Assembly (NCBI RefSeq): GCF_000423545.1
Contig: NZ_KE384030.1
Span: 62,001-126,000 of the forward strand
Source: Metapseudomonas resinovorans DSM 21078
GTDB taxonomy: Bacteria > Pseudomonadota > Gammaproteobacteria > Pseudomonadales > Pseudomonadaceae
DNA length: 64,000 nt
Reading direction: 5' to 3'
The notes under the pieces were generated by a model. It was not told the DNA's origin, searched no databases, and saw nothing but the letters and a program-made list of their open reading frames with translations. This document shows, in pieces, positions 44,660-55,570 of the stretch; within the stretch, counting starts at the first letter, position 1, and every line of letters begins with the position of its first letter. Position numbers and translations under genes: made by a program.

Positions 44660-44698
44660 TACGAAAGAGGCCACGCATTGCGTGGCCTCTTTGTTTTC
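44660..44698. terminator. Bidirectional terminator between motB and rsgA
   Basis: AAAGAGGCCACGC (44664-44676), a three-base loop and GCGTGGCCTCTTT (44680-44692) form a perfect 13-bp stem; TTGTTTT follows on the forward side and a shorter T-rich side exists on the reverse. It separates convergent motB and rsgA. Confidence 0.92.
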
Positions 44699-44747
44699 GG
44701 GGGGTATTGCGGGATCGACGTCGCTCAACGCGACCGAACGTGCAGGA

Positions 44748-45779
44748 TCAGTATTCGTCCTCGGGCAGGCTGGCAAGGATATGCCGGTAGCTGGCCATGC
44801 GTTGTGGATGGATGCGTCCTTCTTCCAGGGCCTTGAGCAGGGCGCAGCCGGGCTCGCGGTCATGCTTGCAGTCACGGAAGCGGCAGGTCCCGAGCAGGTC
44901 GTTGAACTCGATGAAGCCGGCATCGACGTCGCCACGGCTGACGTGGCCCAGACCAAATTCGCGGATGCCGGGGGAGTCGATCAACTCGCCGCCACCGGGG
45001 AAGTGGAACAATCGCGCAGTGGTGGTGGTGTGGGTGCCCTTGCCGGTGAGTTCGGAAAGGGGGCCTACTCGGGTATCCACGCCTGGAAGCAGGCTGTTCA
45101 CCAGGGACGATTTGCCCACGCCGGACTGGCCGACGAACACGCTGATGTGGCCATCGAGCCGCGACATCAGGTCCTCCATGCCGCCGCCTTCGCGCGCCGA
45201 AACCTCCAGCAGCGGGTAGCCTAGCTGGCGGTAGACGCCGAGCAGATCGTCGAGCATGGCGCTGTTCTGTTCATCCACCAGGTCAGCCTTGTTCAGTAGC
45301 AGCAACGGGTGGATGCCTGCGTGTTCGGCGGCGATCAGGTAGCGGTCGATCAGATTGGCGTGGGGGTGGGGCAGGGGTGCGAAGACGATGACAATCTGGT
45401 CGACGTTGGCTGCCACTGGCTTGAGCAAGCCGCGCATATCCGGACGGCAGAGCTCCGAGCTGCGCGGCAGTTGGGCAACGATCACGCCGATGCCTTGATT
45501 GCCGGAGCGCCAGACCACGCGATCCCCGGTGACCAGGGTTGGCAGGTTGGCGCGCAGGTGGCAGCGCATGATCTGGCCGGCCTGTTCGCCTTCCAGTGCC
45601 TCGACTTCCACCTGGACGCCGAAGTGCGCGATCACCAGGCCGGTCTGCTCTGGGCCCAGGTCGCCGCCTTCGAGCTCATCGAGCGCGCGGGACTCTCGTT
45701 TGGCTGCGCGGGCTGCGCGCTCTTCCTGGATTTTCTCGATGCGCCAGCTTTGCCGGCGACTGAGTTGGCGCTTTGCCAT
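44748..45779 (-). CDS. rsgA: Ribosome small subunit-dependent GTPase RsgA
   Basis: RsgA (YjeQ) is a circularly permuted GTPase that checks late 30S maturation. The 343-residue protein has an OB-fold N terminus, then the permuted order G4 ([10 protein letters not shown]), G1 ([15 protein letters not shown]), G2/G3 ([20 protein letters not shown]), and a C-terminal zinc knuckle ([14 protein letters not shown]). It is divergent from orn across 95 bp. All motifs needed for GTP hydrolysis are present. The final residues SLPEDEY are normal for the pseudomonad family. Confidence 0.96.
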   Translation of the reverse strand: MAKRQLSRRQSWRIEKIQEERAARAAKRESRALDELEGGDLGPEQTGLVIAHFGVQVEVEALEGEQAGQIMRCHLRANLPTLVTGDRVVWRSGNQGIGVIVAQLPRSSELCRPDMRGLLKPVAANVDQIVIVFAPLPHPHANLIDRYLIAAEHAGIHPLLLLNKADLVDEQNSAMLDDLLGVYRQLGYPLLEVSAREGGGMEDLMSRLDGHISVFVGQSGVGKSSLVNSLLPGVDTRVGPLSELTGKGTHTTTTARLFHFPGGGELIDSPGIREFGLGHVSRGDVDAGFIEFNDLLGTCRFRDCKHDREPGCALLKALEEGRIHPQRMASYRHILASLPEDEY

Positions 45780-45874
45780 GGTGGGTCCGCTTGTGAAAAA
45801 CCGCGCGAGTTTAGCACGCAGCCCGTAACAGCAGGCTCTAAGCTAGAATGCGCGCCTCGCCTTGGAGACCGACT

Positions 45875-46417
45875 ATGCAGAATGCCTTGAACCTTATCTG
45901 GATCGATCTGGAAATGACCGGCCTCAATCCGGATACGGACGTCATCATCGAGATGGCCACAATCGTTACCGACAGCGAGCTGAATGTACTCGCTGAAGGC
46001 CCGACCATCGCGATCCATCAGAGCGATGAAATCCTCGCCGGCATGGACGAATGGAACACCCGCCAGCACGGCCAGAGCGGCCTGACCCAGCGTGTGCGCG
46101 AGAGTCGTATCAGCATGGCCGAAGCCGAGGCCCAGACCCTGGCCTTCCTCGAACAGTGGGTACCCAAGGGCAAGTCACCGATCTGCGGCAACAGCATCTG
46201 CCAGGATCGCCGCTTCCTCTATCGCCACATGCCGCAGCTGGAAGCCTACTTCCACTACCGCAATCTGGACGTCTCCACGGTCAAGGAGCTGGCCGCACGC
46301 TGGGCGCCCAAGGTGCGTGATGGCGTGAAGAAGAGCAGCAGCCACCTGGCTATGGACGACATCCGCGACTCCATCGCGGAGCTGCGGCACTATCGTGAGC
46401 ATTTCATCAAGATCTGA
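45875..46417 (+). CDS. orn: Oligoribonuclease
   Basis: Orn degrades the last dinucleotides of RNA decay, including pGpG from c-di-GMP turnover. The 180-residue protein is a DEDDh exonuclease: IDLEMTGL (D and E), [12 protein letters not shown] (D) and [13 protein letters not shown] (H, D). ATG 45875 follows GGAG by eight bases; the upstream ATG at 45848 lacks a site. A TAGAAT hexamer with GCGCGCC discriminator at 45844-45849 is a likely -10. Its last 11 bases overlap the convergent queG gene. Link to c-di-GMP fits the fimX region of the window. Confidence 0.97.
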   Translation: MQNALNLIWIDLEMTGLNPDTDVIIEMATIVTDSELNVLAEGPTIAIHQSDEILAGMDEWNTRQHGQSGLTQRVRESRISMAEAEAQTLAFLEQWVPKGKSPICGNSICQDRRFLYRHMPQLEAYFHYRNLDVSTVKELAARWAPKVRDGVKKSSSHLAMDDIRDSIAELRHYREHFIKI

Positions 46418-47489
46418 CTCGCGTCGCGCTTGCCCCGTGCCGGGCAAGCGCCCACTCCACATGCTCGCGCACCAGCTCAGATGGGTATTCGCGGCGCAGC
46501 TGCAGGGCTTCGAGTACCGGGATGCTCGACGGCGCATTGCCCAGCCCCACCGCCAGGTTGCGTAGCCAGCGTTCGTAGCCGGCGCGACGCAGGGGTGAGC
46601 CTTCGGTTCGACTGAGGAATTCTTCCTCGCTCCAGCGGAACAGCTCAGCCAGCTCGGCGTTGTCCAGGCCGTGGCGCGGCTGGAAGTCGCCTTCACCTGA
46701 GGGGCGGGCAAAGCGGTTCCAGGGGCAGACCATCTGGCAGTCGTCGCAACCGAACACCCGGTTGCCGATCAGCGGGCGCAAGTCTTCGGGAATACTGCCC
46801 TTGAACTCGATGGTCAGGTAGGAAATGCAGCGCCGCGCATCCAACTGGTAAGGGCCGACGAAGGCGGCGGTAGGGCAGATGTCCAGGCAGGCCGAACAGC
46901 GACCGCAATGCTCGCTGCCGTGGGGCTCATCCACCGGCAAGGGGGCGTCGACGAACAGCTCGCCGAGGAAGAAGTAGCTACCGGCCTTGCGGTTGAGGAC
47001 CAGGGTGTTCTTGCCAATCCAGCCCAGCCCGGCCTGCTCTGCGATGGCTTTCTCCAGCACCGGCGCGCTGTCGACGAAGGCGCGATAGTTGAACGGACCT
47101 ATGACCTTCTCGATGCGCTCGGCCAGGTGCTGCAGGCGTTTGCGGATCAGTTTGTGGTAGTCGCGCCCCAGGGCGTAGCGCGAGACATAGGCCTTTTCCG
47201 GCTGGCCCAGCACCTTGGCCATGCGCGTATCGCCGGGCAGGTAGTCCATGCGCAGGGAAATGACCCGCCGGGTGCCGGGCACCAGTTCGTCCGGGTGCGA
47301 GCGCTTGCTGCCGTGGGCGGCCATGTAGTCCATCTCGCCTTGGAACCCGGCGTCCAGCCAGCGCTGCAGGTGTCGTTCATGTTCACCGAGCTCCACTCCG
47401 GTGATGCCCACCTGCTGGAAGCCCAGTTCTCGGCCCCAGTCCTTGATGGATTGAGCGAGGGAGGCGAGATCTTGCGAGGAAAGGGTCAT
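46407..47489 (-). CDS. queG: Epoxyqueuosine reductase QueG
   Basis: QueG performs the last step of queuosine tRNA modification using cobalamin and two [4Fe-4S] clusters. The 360-residue protein has the ferredoxin-like pair [14 protein letters not shown] and [13 protein letters not shown], and the N-terminal cobalamin-binding region ([26 protein letters not shown]). ATG 47489 is the natural start ([15 protein letters not shown]); the frame runs 23 codons further upstream into the nnr 5' region without support. It is divergent from nnr and overlaps orn tail-to-tail by 11 bp. Confidence 0.96.
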   Translation of the reverse strand: MTLSSQDLASLAQSIKDWGRELGFQQVGITGVELGEHERHLQRWLDAGFQGEMDYMAAHGSKRSHPDELVPGTRRVISLRMDYLPGDTRMAKVLGQPEKAYVSRYALGRDYHKLIRKRLQHLAERIEKVIGPFNYRAFVDSAPVLEKAIAEQAGLGWIGKNTLVLNRKAGSYFFLGELFVDAPLPVDEPHGSEHCGRCSACLDICPTAAFVGPYQLDARRCISYLTIEFKGSIPEDLRPLIGNRVFGCDDCQMVCPWNRFARPSGEGDFQPRHGLDNAELAELFRWSEEEFLSRTEGSPLRRAGYERWLRNLAVGLGNAPSSIPVLEALQLRREYPSELVREHVEWALARHGASATRVRS

Positions 47490-47557
47490 GCTGGGGCGGG
47501 AAACCGGTGTCGAGGTGGATATAATTCTGCCAGACCTCGCAGCCACAACCGAATCCA

Positions 47558-49057
47558 ATGCTTCCTTCCCGCGACGACCTGCCCCTTTCGCTTCATTCCG
47601 CCGCCCAGGTGCGGGATCTCGACGCCCGCCTGATCGCTGCCGGCACTCCGGGCTTCGAGCTGATGCGGCGTGCCGCTCATGCGACCTGGCGGGCCCTGCG
47701 CCGGCGTTGGCCGGAGGCAGGAAGCCTCAGCGTCCTGGCCGGCCACGGCAATAATGCCGGCGATGGCTATCTGATAGCGGCACTGGCCCAGCGTGCTGGC
47801 TGGCGGGTCAAGGTGTTGGCCGTTGGGGCGAGCGATGCCCTCACTGGTGATGCCGCGCTGGCGCGGGATGAGGCCATTGCCGCCGGCATCACCATCCAGC
47901 TTTGGAGCGAATGCGCGACATTGGATGGCGTGGCAGTTGACGCCCTGTTGGGCACTGGGCTTTCCGGCGCGGTGCGCGAACCCTACGCCCAGGCCATTCG
48001 CCTGCTCAACTCCAGTGCCCTGCCGGTGCTGGCCGTGGATATTCCGTCCGGCCTCTGTGCCGACACCGGCCGCGTGCAGGGCGTCGCAGTGCGAGCAGAC
48101 CTGACGGTGACCTTTATCGGCCTCAAGATAGGCCTGTTCACTGCCGATGCGCCGAATCTGGTGGGCGAGTTGGTGTTCGATGATCTGCAGGCCGATCCGG
48201 CTTTGCTTGCGGTCACGCCGCGAGTTGCAGAGCGCATGGCGGTCGGCGGTCTGCAACGCCTTGCACCACGCCCACGCACTGCCCACAAAGGTCAGTTCGG
48301 CCATCTGCTGGTGGTAGGGGGGGATCGCGGCCTGGGTGGTGCAGCGCTGCTGTCGGCGGAAAGCGCCCTGCGCAGTGGCGCTGGATTGGTGTCTCTGGCG
48401 ACCCGGCCCGAACACGTGCCGGCCGCCCTGGCGCGGTGCCCGGAACTGATGAGCGCGGGAGTGAGCTCCGCCAATCAGCTGCTGGCGCTGGCGAGTAAGG
48501 CCGACGTGCTGGTGGTGGGGCCGGGGCTGGGGCAGGGCGCCTGGGGGCGCAGTCTGCTCAGCGTTGTGGCGGGACTGGAAGTGCCCCAGGTCTGGGATGC
48601 CGATGCGCTTAACCTGCTCGCAGTCGGACAGGCCAGACTACCTGTTGGCGCTGTGATCACGCCGCATCCGGGGGAGGCCTCGCGCCTGCTGGGGGTTCCC
48701 ACCGCTGACGTGCAGGCCGACCGACCGCGTACGGCCTTGGCGCTGGCGCAGAAGTTCGATGCCGTAGTCCTGCTAAAGGGCGCCGGTAGCCTGGTGGCCG
48801 CCCCTGATGGTCGTCTCGCACTCTGTGATCGTGGCCATCCGGTGATGGCCGGGGCCGGGCTTGGGGATGTGCTTGCCGGCCTGATCGGCGCACTGCTGGC
48901 CCAGGGGATGGACGGCTACGCCGCCACCTGCTTGGCCGTCTGGCTGCATGCCAATGCTGGCGAAAGCCTGGCCCGAGCGGGCAGGGGGCTGGCGGCCAGT
49001 GATCTAATTCCGACCATTCGTCAGTTGCTCGAGGAGTTTGCGCCGTGCCTGAAGTGA
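47558..49057 (+). CDS. nnr: Bifunctional NAD(P)H-hydrate epimerase / ADP-dependent dehydratase
   Basis: Nnr repairs damaged NADHX and NADPHX. The 499-residue fusion has the N-terminal YjeF epimerase domain (GHGNNAGDGYLIA, VDALLGTGLSG, VLAVDIPSGL) and a C-terminal dehydratase domain (HLLVVGGDRGLGGAALLSAESALRSGAG, ITPHPGEASRLLG, and GAGLGDVLAGLIGALLAQG). It starts a seven-to-nine gene run on the forward strand; the next gene, tsaE, starts 13 bp inside it. Confidence 0.96.
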   Translation: MLPSRDDLPLSLHSAAQVRDLDARLIAAGTPGFELMRRAAHATWRALRRRWPEAGSLSVLAGHGNNAGDGYLIAALAQRAGWRVKVLAVGASDALTGDAALARDEAIAAGITIQLWSECATLDGVAVDALLGTGLSGAVREPYAQAIRLLNSSALPVLAVDIPSGLCADTGRVQGVAVRADLTVTFIGLKIGLFTADAPNLVGELVFDDLQADPALLAVTPRVAERMAVGGLQRLAPRPRTAHKGQFGHLLVVGGDRGLGGAALLSAESALRSGAGLVSLATRPEHVPAALARCPELMSAGVSSANQLLALASKADVLVVGPGLGQGAWGRSLLSVVAGLEVPQVWDADALNLLAVGQARLPVGAVITPHPGEASRLLGVPTADVQADRPRTALALAQKFDAVVLLKGAGSLVAAPDGRLALCDRGHPVMAGAGLGDVLAGLIGALLAQGMDGYAATCLAVWLHANAGESLARAGRGLAASDLIPTIRQLLEEFAPCLK

Positions 49058-49512
49058 TCCTGCATGCCGAAGGCGAGGAGGCCATGCTGGCCCTCGGTGC
49101 CCGCTTGGCGCTCCTGACCGAGGGGAGTGGAATTCTTTACCTGCACGGAGACCTCGGCGCGGGCAAGACCACGCTATCTCGCGGCATCCTGCGCGGCCTG
49201 GGCCACGCCGGTGCGGTGAAAAGTCCCACCTTCACCCTGGTGGAGCCTTATGAAATCGGTGACAAGCGCGCCTTCCATTTCGATCTATACCGCCTGGCCG
49301 ACCCGGAGGAACTGGAATTTCTGGGTATCCGCGATTACTTCGAAGGCGATGCGCTGTGCCTGATCGAGTGGCCGCAGCGGGGCGCCGGCATTTTGCCAAA
49401 GGCTGACCTGGACATTAACATTACGCAGCAAGCGGGCGGCCGTTCGCTGCGGTTGTCGCCACACACTGAGCGCGGCGAAGCATGGTGTGCCGCCCTGGCC
49501 TTAGGAGCATGA
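49045..49512 (+). CDS. tsaE: tRNA threonylcarbamoyladenosine biosynthesis ATPase TsaE
   Basis: TsaE is the ATPase of the TsaBDE complex that makes t6A at position 37 of ANN-decoding tRNAs. The 155-residue protein has Walker A GDLGAGKTT, the SPTF switch (VKSPTFTLVEPY) and DLYRLADPEELE. GTG 49045 overlaps the end of nnr by 13 bases. A short non-conserved C terminus follows IEWPQR. Its stop overlaps the amiB ATG. Confidence 0.95.
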   Translation: MPEVILHAEGEEAMLALGARLALLTEGSGILYLHGDLGAGKTTLSRGILRGLGHAGAVKSPTFTLVEPYEIGDKRAFHFDLYRLADPEELEFLGIRDYFEGDALCLIEWPQRGAGILPKADLDINITQQAGGRSLRLSPHTERGEAWCAALALGA

Positions 49513-50957
49513 AAACAAAGATGGGGTGGGGTATGCGCTCGCGCGCACTGTTTGCCGGGATTGGGGTTCTGCTCGCGGCGTTCGCCGCTGATGTCCTGGC
49601 TGCCGCGGAGGTCCGCGGGGTGCGGCTTTGGCGCGCGCCTGACAATACCCGCCTGGTCTTCGACTTGTCTGGGCCGGTGCAGCATTCCGTCTTCACCCTG
49701 ACTGCACCTAATCGCATCGTCATCGATATCAATGGCGCCCAGCTGGCCACCAAGCTGGAGCAACTGTCCCTCAGCAATACGCCGATCACCAGCGTCCGTT
49801 CCGCCCAGCGCACGCCCACCGATCTGCGGGTGGTGATCGACGTGTCAGCCAGCGTGACGCCGAAGAGCTTCTCCCTGGCGCCCAACCAGCAGTACGGAAA
49901 CCGCCTGGTGGTGGACCTGTTCGATCAGGAAGCCGCCGCCGCTGAGGCCAGCGCACCTCAGGTCGCCATCGCGCCAAGCACGCCTCAGTCTCCCGTGACG
50001 CCGACCCAGCCGGCCCCCAGCAAGCTGCCGCCAGTGCCGGGTGGCAAGCGCGATATCGTGGTTGCCATTGACGCTGGTCACGGTGGTGAAGACCCCGGCG
50101 CCCTCGGGCCCAAGGGGCAGTACGAGAAGAACGTGACCCTGGCCATCTCCAAGGAGCTGCAGCGTCAGATCAACCAGGAGAAGGGCTTCCGTGGCGAACT
50201 GGTGCGTACCGGCGACTACTTCATCCCGCTGCGCAAGCGTACCGAGATCGCCCGCAAGAAAGGCGCCGACCTGTTCGTCTCCATCCACGCCGACGCTGCG
50301 CCAAGTCGCAGTGCCTTCGGTGCTTCGGTGTTTGCCCTGTCTGACCGTGGCGCCACTTCGGAAACCGCGCGCTGGCTGGCCGACAACGAAAACCGCTCCG
50401 ACCTGATCGGTGGTGTGGGCAGCGTCAGTCTGGACGACAAGGACCGCATGCTCGCGGGTGTGCTGCTGGATCTGTCGATGACGGCAACCTTGTCTTCCAG
50501 CCTCAACGTCGGACAGAAGGTGCTGAGTAACGTCAGCCGTGTCACCCCGTTGCACAAGCGCCGGGTGGAGCAGGCTGGCTTTATGGTGCTGAAGTCGCCG
50601 GATATTCCGTCGATCCTTGTGGAGACCGGCTTCATCTCCAACCACAACGAATCCCAAAAGCTGGCGAACCGCAGCCACCAGCAGGCGCTGGCGCGCTCGA
50701 TCCAGACCGGCATCAAGCAGTTCTTCCAGCAGAACCCTCCGCCGGGAACCTATATCGCCTGGCTGCGTGACCAGGGGAAGATCGCCATCGGTCCACGTGA
50801 GCACGTGGTGACCTCTGGTGAGAGCCTGGCGCTGATTGCTCAGCGTTACGAGGTGAGCATGGCCACCCTGCGTAGTGCCAATTCTCTGAAGAGCGACCAC
50901 CTCAAGGTCGGTCAGATGCTGACTATCCCCGCGGCGGCGCTGGCGGCGCAGCCATGA
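49509..50957 (+). CDS. amiB: N-acetylmuramoyl-L-alanine amidase (AmiB-type, AMIN + Amidase_3 + LysM)
   Basis: This periplasmic amidase splits septal peptidoglycan. The protein has a signal peptide ([19 protein letters not shown]), an AMIN domain (about 40-140), an Amidase_3 zinc domain with [19 protein letters not shown] and VETGFISN providing the His/Glu ligands, and a C-terminal LysM ([20 protein letters not shown]). I use ATG 49509 (482 aa), which forms an ATGA overlap with tsaE; the AGGAG there is only one base away, so ATG 49521 or 49533 may be used instead. mutL overlaps its end as ATGA. Confidence 0.93.
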   Translation: MKTKMGWGMRSRALFAGIGVLLAAFAADVLAAAEVRGVRLWRAPDNTRLVFDLSGPVQHSVFTLTAPNRIVIDINGAQLATKLEQLSLSNTPITSVRSAQRTPTDLRVVIDVSASVTPKSFSLAPNQQYGNRLVVDLFDQEAAAAEASAPQVAIAPSTPQSPVTPTQPAPSKLPPVPGGKRDIVVAIDAGHGGEDPGALGPKGQYEKNVTLAISKELQRQINQEKGFRGELVRTGDYFIPLRKRTEIARKKGADLFVSIHADAAPSRSAFGASVFALSDRGATSETARWLADNENRSDLIGGVGSVSLDDKDRMLAGVLLDLSMTATLSSSLNVGQKVLSNVSRVTPLHKRRVEQAGFMVLKSPDIPSILVETGFISNHNESQKLANRSHQQALARSIQTGIKQFFQQNPPPGTYIAWLRDQGKIAIGPREHVVTSGESLALIAQRYEVSMATLRSANSLKSDHLKVGQMLTIPAAALAAQP

Positions 50958-52834
50958 GTGAGTTGGCGCGCATCCAGCTGCTGAGTCCGCGGCTGGCAAA
51001 CCAGATCGCCGCCGGCGAGGTGGTTGAGCGCCCCGCCTCGGTTATCAAAGAGCTGCTGGAGAACAGCCTGGATGCAGGTGCCCGGCGTATCGATGTTGAG
51101 GTGGAGCAGGGCGGTATCAAGCTACTGCGGGTGCGTGACGACGGCGGTGGTATCCCGCCAGATGACTTGCCCCTGGCCCTGGCTCGCCACGCCACCAGCA
51201 AGATCCGTGATCTCGAAGACCTGGAGCGGGTGATGAGCCTGGGTTTCCGTGGTGAGGCCCTGGCGTCGATCAGTTCCGTCGCGCGCCTGACCATGACTTC
51301 TCGCACCGCCGACGCTGATCAGGCCTGGCAGGTGGAAACCGAAGGTCGCGACATGGAAGCCCGGGTGCAGCCGGCCGCCCATCCCGTGGGCACTTCGGTG
51401 GAGGTGCGCGACCTGTTCTTCAATACACCTGCGCGCCGCAAGTTCCTACGTGCAGAGAAGACCGAATTCGACCACCTGCAGGAAGTCATCAAGCGCCTGG
51501 CCCTGGCCCGCTTCGACGTGGCATTCCACTTGCGCCACAACGGCAAGACCATCTTCGCCCTGCACGAGGCGCGCGAGGCCATTGCCAGAGCCCGTCGTGT
51601 CGCGGCTGTCTGCGGCCCGGCCTTCCTTGAGCAGGCGCTGCCCATCGAAGTCGAACGCAATGGCCTGCATCTCTGGGGTTGGGTCGGGCTGCCGACCTTC
51701 TCCCGCAGCCAGGCGGACCTGCAGTACTTCTACGTGAACGGCCGCATGGTACGTGACAAGCTGGTCGCCCACGCGGTGCGGCAGGCTTATCGCGACGTGC
51801 TCTACAACGGGCGGCACCCGACCTTTGTGCTGTTCTTCGAGGTTGATCCGGCGGTGGTCGACGTCAACGTGCACCCGACCAAGCACGAGGTGCGCTTCCG
51901 TGACAGTCGCATGGTTCATGACTTCCTCTACGGCACCTTGCACCGCGCCTTGGGTGAGGTTCGCCCCGAGGACCAGTTGGCTGCGCCGGGCGCTACCGAA
52001 GTCGTGATGCGCCCGACCGGCAGCGCTGCCGGTGAATTCGGGCCCCAGGGTGAGATGAGTCTGGCGGCCAATGTGCTGGAGCAGCAAGTGGTCGAGCCGG
52101 CATGGCGCCTGCCTGCAGGCGGCGGCTACCAGGCTCCGCGTTCGCAGCCAGCTGTGCCGGTTGCCGAGGCGCAGGGTGCGTATCGTGAGTTTTTCGCGCC
52201 GCTGACAGCCTCTCCCGCACCACCTGCGCTGCCTGAGTCGCAGGGTGATGTCCCGCCTTTGGGCTACGCATTGGCCCAACTCAAGGGTATCTACATACTC
52301 GCTGAGAATGCCCAGGGGCTTGTGGTGGTGGATATGCATGCTGCTCACGAACGCATCACCTACGAGCGCTTGAAGGTGGCCATGGCCAGTGAAGGGCTCA
52401 AGGGGCAGCCGCTGCTGGTGCCCGAGTCCATCGCCGTCAGCCAGCGCGAGGCTGATTGTGCTGAAGAGCATGGCGAGTGGTTCCGCCGGCTTGGTTTTGA
52501 GCTGCAGCGTCTCGGTCCGGAAACCCTGGCCATCCGCCAGATTCCGGCGCTGTTGAAGCAGGCCGAAGCCTCGCAGCTCGTGCGCGACGTGCTCTCCGAT
52601 TTGCTGGAGTACGGCACCAGCGACCGCATCCAGGCGCACCTCAATGAGCTACTCGGCACTATGGCCTGTCACGGCGCCGTGCGTGCCAATCGCCGCCTGA
52701 CTCAGCCGGAAATGAATGCCCTGCTGCGCGACATGGAGCACACTGAGCGCAGTGGTCAGTGCAACCATGGGCGTCCGACCTGGACGCAGCTGGGTATGGA
52801 TGACCTGGACAAGCTGTTCCTGCGCGGCCGCTGA
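50954..52834 (+). CDS. mutL: DNA mismatch repair protein MutL
   Basis: MutL links MutS mismatch recognition to strand removal. The 626-residue protein has the GHKL ATPase motifs ([43 protein letters not shown]) and a C-terminal dimerisation domain containing [14 protein letters not shown] and [11 protein letters not shown]. The frame is uninterrupted, so the strain should not be a mutL mutator. The start overlaps amiB by four bases; miaA begins 2 bp after the stop. Confidence 0.97.
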   Translation: MSELARIQLLSPRLANQIAAGEVVERPASVIKELLENSLDAGARRIDVEVEQGGIKLLRVRDDGGGIPPDDLPLALARHATSKIRDLEDLERVMSLGFRGEALASISSVARLTMTSRTADADQAWQVETEGRDMEARVQPAAHPVGTSVEVRDLFFNTPARRKFLRAEKTEFDHLQEVIKRLALARFDVAFHLRHNGKTIFALHEAREAIARARRVAAVCGPAFLEQALPIEVERNGLHLWGWVGLPTFSRSQADLQYFYVNGRMVRDKLVAHAVRQAYRDVLYNGRHPTFVLFFEVDPAVVDVNVHPTKHEVRFRDSRMVHDFLYGTLHRALGEVRPEDQLAAPGATEVVMRPTGSAAGEFGPQGEMSLAANVLEQQVVEPAWRLPAGGGYQAPRSQPAVPVAEAQGAYREFFAPLTASPAPPALPESQGDVPPLGYALAQLKGIYILAENAQGLVVVDMHAAHERITYERLKVAMASEGLKGQPLLVPESIAVSQREADCAEEHGEWFRRLGFELQRLGPETLAIRQIPALLKQAEASQLVRDVLSDLLEYGTSDRIQAHLNELLGTMACHGAVRANRRLTQPEMNALLRDMEHTERSGQCNHGRPTWTQLGMDDLDKLFLRGR

Positions 52835-52836
52835 AC

Positions 52837-53811
52837 ATGACTGAACGGCTGCCGCCGGCGATCTTTCTCATGGGCCCCACGGCTGCCGGTAAGACCGACC
52901 TGGCCCTGGAGCTGGCGCGAACGCTGCCGTGCGAGCTGATCAGTGTCGATTCGGCGCTGATCTACCGTGGCATGGATATCGGCACCGCCAAGCCGGATAA
53001 GGCCACATTGGCCGAGTTTCCCCATCGCCTGATCGATATCCGCGACCCGGCCGAGAGCTACTCAGCCGCAGAGTTCCGTGCCGATGCCCTCGCCGCCATG
53101 AAGGAAATCACCGCCAGGGGCAAGATTCCGCTGCTGGTCGGCGGCACCATGCTGTATTTCAAAGCGCTGTTGGAAGGGTTGGCGGACATGCCCAGCGCCG
53201 ATCCCGCGGTGCGCGCGGAGTTGGAAGCCCGCGCAGCCCGTGACGGCTGGGAGGCTCTGCATCGGGAATTGGCGGTGGTGGACCCGGAGTCCGCGACACG
53301 AATCCATCCCAATGATCCCCAGCGCCTGACCCGGGCACTGGAAGTCTACAAGGTCAGTGGGCTCACCATGACTGCTCACCGACAGCGCCAGGCTGCGCAA
53401 AATATGGCCGGGAACACGCCGGGAACGGCGCATTTGCCGTATACTGTCGCGCACTTGGCCATTGCTCCCGCGCAACGTCAGGTTTTGCACGAAAGAATTG
53501 CGCAACGTTTTCGATTGATGCTGGAACAGGGCTTCATCGAAGAGGTCGAAGCGCTGCGCTGCAGAAGTGACTTGCATGCAGGGCTGCCGTCTATAAGAGC
53601 GGTTGGTTATCGTCAGGCCTGGGATTATCTGGATGGCGTGCTGACTCGGGCCGAGATGGAAGAGCGCGGTATCATTGCCACCCGCCAACTCGCCAAGCGA
53701 CAGTTCACCTGGTTACGCAGTTGGTCCGACCTGCACTGGTTGGACAGCCTGGCTTGCGACAATCTGCCGCGCACCTTGAAATACCTGACGTCGGTCTCCA
53801 TATTGAACTGA
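52837..53811 (+). CDS. miaA: tRNA dimethylallyltransferase MiaA
   Basis: MiaA isopentenylates A37 of tRNAs reading U-starting codons. The 324-residue protein has the P loop [47 protein letters not shown] and the C-terminal [13 protein letters not shown] region. The 94-bp gap to hfq probably contains an hfq promoter, as in enterobacteria, but I cannot define it. mutL-miaA-hfq-hflX-hflK-hflC is a classic conserved order. Confidence 0.97.
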   Translation: MTERLPPAIFLMGPTAAGKTDLALELARTLPCELISVDSALIYRGMDIGTAKPDKATLAEFPHRLIDIRDPAESYSAAEFRADALAAMKEITARGKIPLLVGGTMLYFKALLEGLADMPSADPAVRAELEARAARDGWEALHRELAVVDPESATRIHPNDPQRLTRALEVYKVSGLTMTAHRQRQAAQNMAGNTPGTAHLPYTVAHLAIAPAQRQVLHERIAQRFRLMLEQGFIEEVEALRCRSDLHAGLPSIRAVGYRQAWDYLDGVLTRAEMEERGIIATRQLAKRQFTWLRSWSDLHWLDSLACDNLPRTLKYLTSVSILN

Positions 53812-53884
53812 GACCTCACCGGTTACCGTCTATCCTTGGGGGTAGGGCGGGTACCGTTCATCTTTCTTGTCATTTGAAAACTAG

Positions 53885-54160
<276 letters not shown>

Positions 54161-54172
54161 TAGGAGACTGCT

Positions 54173-55474
54173 TTGTTTTTCGAACGCCCTGGTGGTGGTG
54201 AACGGGCCATCCTGGTTCATCTGGAAGGCCAAGATCCCGAGGCGCGCGAAGACCCGCAGGAATTCCTTGAGCTTGCACGTTCGGCCGGTGCGGACACGGT
54301 GGCATTCGTCTCCGTTTCCCGTCACCAGCCAACGGCGAAGTACCTGATAGGCAGCGGCAAAGTCGACGAGTTGCATGACCTGGTCAGGGCTGAGCAAGCC
54401 GAGCTGGTCATCTTCAATCACACCCTTACACCCAGCCAGGAGCGCAACCTTGAGCGTGCCTTCGAGTGCCGGGTGCTTGATCGTACCGGTCTGATTCTCG
54501 ATATCTTTGCCCAGCGCGCCCGTACGCATGAGGGCAAGCTGCAGGTCGAACTGGCCCAGCTTGAGCACATGAGCACGCGCCTGGTGCGCGGTTGGACTCA
54601 CCTTGAGCGCCAGAAAGGCGGTATCGGCCTGCGTGGCCCGGGTGAAACCCAGCTGGAAACCGACCGCCGCCTGCTGCGAGTGCGCATTCGCCAGATCAAA
54701 CAGCGTCTTGAAAAGGTCCGCAGCCAGCGCGAGCAGGCTCGTCGCGGGCGCAAGCGTGCGGATATTCCGGCAGTTTCCCTGGTTGGTTATACCAACGCCG
54801 GCAAGTCCACGCTGTTCAATTCCCTGACCTCCTCTGAGGTCTATGCAGCCGACCAGTTGTTCGCCACTCTTGATCCGACTTTGCGCCGGCTGGAGTTGGA
54901 CGATCTGGGGCCGATCGTGCTGGCGGACACCGTGGGTTTCATTCGCCACTTGCCGCACAAGCTGGTGGAGGCCTTCCGGGCTACCCTTGAAGAATCCGCC
55001 AACGCCGATCTTCTGCTACATGTGATCGATGCCCATGAGCCTGAGCGCATGGCGCAGATCGAGCAGGTGCTCGCGGTGCTGGGTGAGATCGGTGCTGAAG
55101 GCTTGCCAATGCTGGAGGTCTACAACAAGGTGGACCTGCTGGAAAGCGTCGAGCCGCACATCCAGCGCGACGAAGAAGGCAAGCCGGAGCGGGTCTGGCT
55201 GTCGGCACGTGATGGCAGTGGACTCGAGTTGCTCGAGCAGGCCGTGGCTGAGCTGCTGGGTGACGACCTGTTTGTGGGTACCTTGCGCCTGCCGCAGCGA
55301 TTCGGCCGGTTGCGGGCTCAGTTCTTCGCTCTCGGCGCTGTGCAGACCGAGGAGCACAATGAAGCAGGGGATGCGTTGTTGGCTGTGCGCCTGCCGCGTG
55401 TCGAGCTGAACCGGCTGGTCAGTCGTGAAGGTTGGCAGCCAAGCGAGTTTCTCGAGCAACACACTTTGCAATAA
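54173..55474 (+). CDS. hflX: Ribosome-associated GTPase HflX
   Basis: HflX rescues stalled 70S ribosomes by splitting them. The 433-residue protein has the HflX N-terminal domain with the GGxGxxGxGExQLE hallmark (GGIGLRGPGETQLETDRRLL) and G-domain motifs VGYTNAGKSTLFN, DTVGFI and NKVDL. The start is TTG 54173 with AGGAG about seven bases upstream; it is 12 bp after hfq. hflK follows 96 bp after the stop. Confidence 0.96.
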   Translation: MFFERPGGGERAILVHLEGQDPEAREDPQEFLELARSAGADTVAFVSVSRHQPTAKYLIGSGKVDELHDLVRAEQAELVIFNHTLTPSQERNLERAFECRVLDRTGLILDIFAQRARTHEGKLQVELAQLEHMSTRLVRGWTHLERQKGGIGLRGPGETQLETDRRLLRVRIRQIKQRLEKVRSQREQARRGRKRADIPAVSLVGYTNAGKSTLFNSLTSSEVYAADQLFATLDPTLRRLELDDLGPIVLADTVGFIRHLPHKLVEAFRATLEESANADLLLHVIDAHEPERMAQIEQVLAVLGEIGAEGLPMLEVYNKVDLLESVEPHIQRDEEGKPERVWLSARDGSGLELLEQAVAELLGDDLFVGTLRLPQRFGRLRAQFFALGAVQTEEHNEAGDALLAVRLPRVELNRLVSREGWQPSEFLEQHTLQ

Positions 55475-55570
55475 AGCCCGTTTAGGTGGTTTTGCGGCGG
55501 GCCGCGGGCTTGGGTAGCATGGGCGGGCGCGCCGTGGGCGCGTCTTTGCTTTATCAGTATGGAGAGCGCT

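Noticed and set aside
44660-44698. The long perfect hairpin considered as a repeat element (REP-like)
   Set aside because: It has T tracts and sits between convergent stops, which explains it as a terminator; no second copy was noticed.
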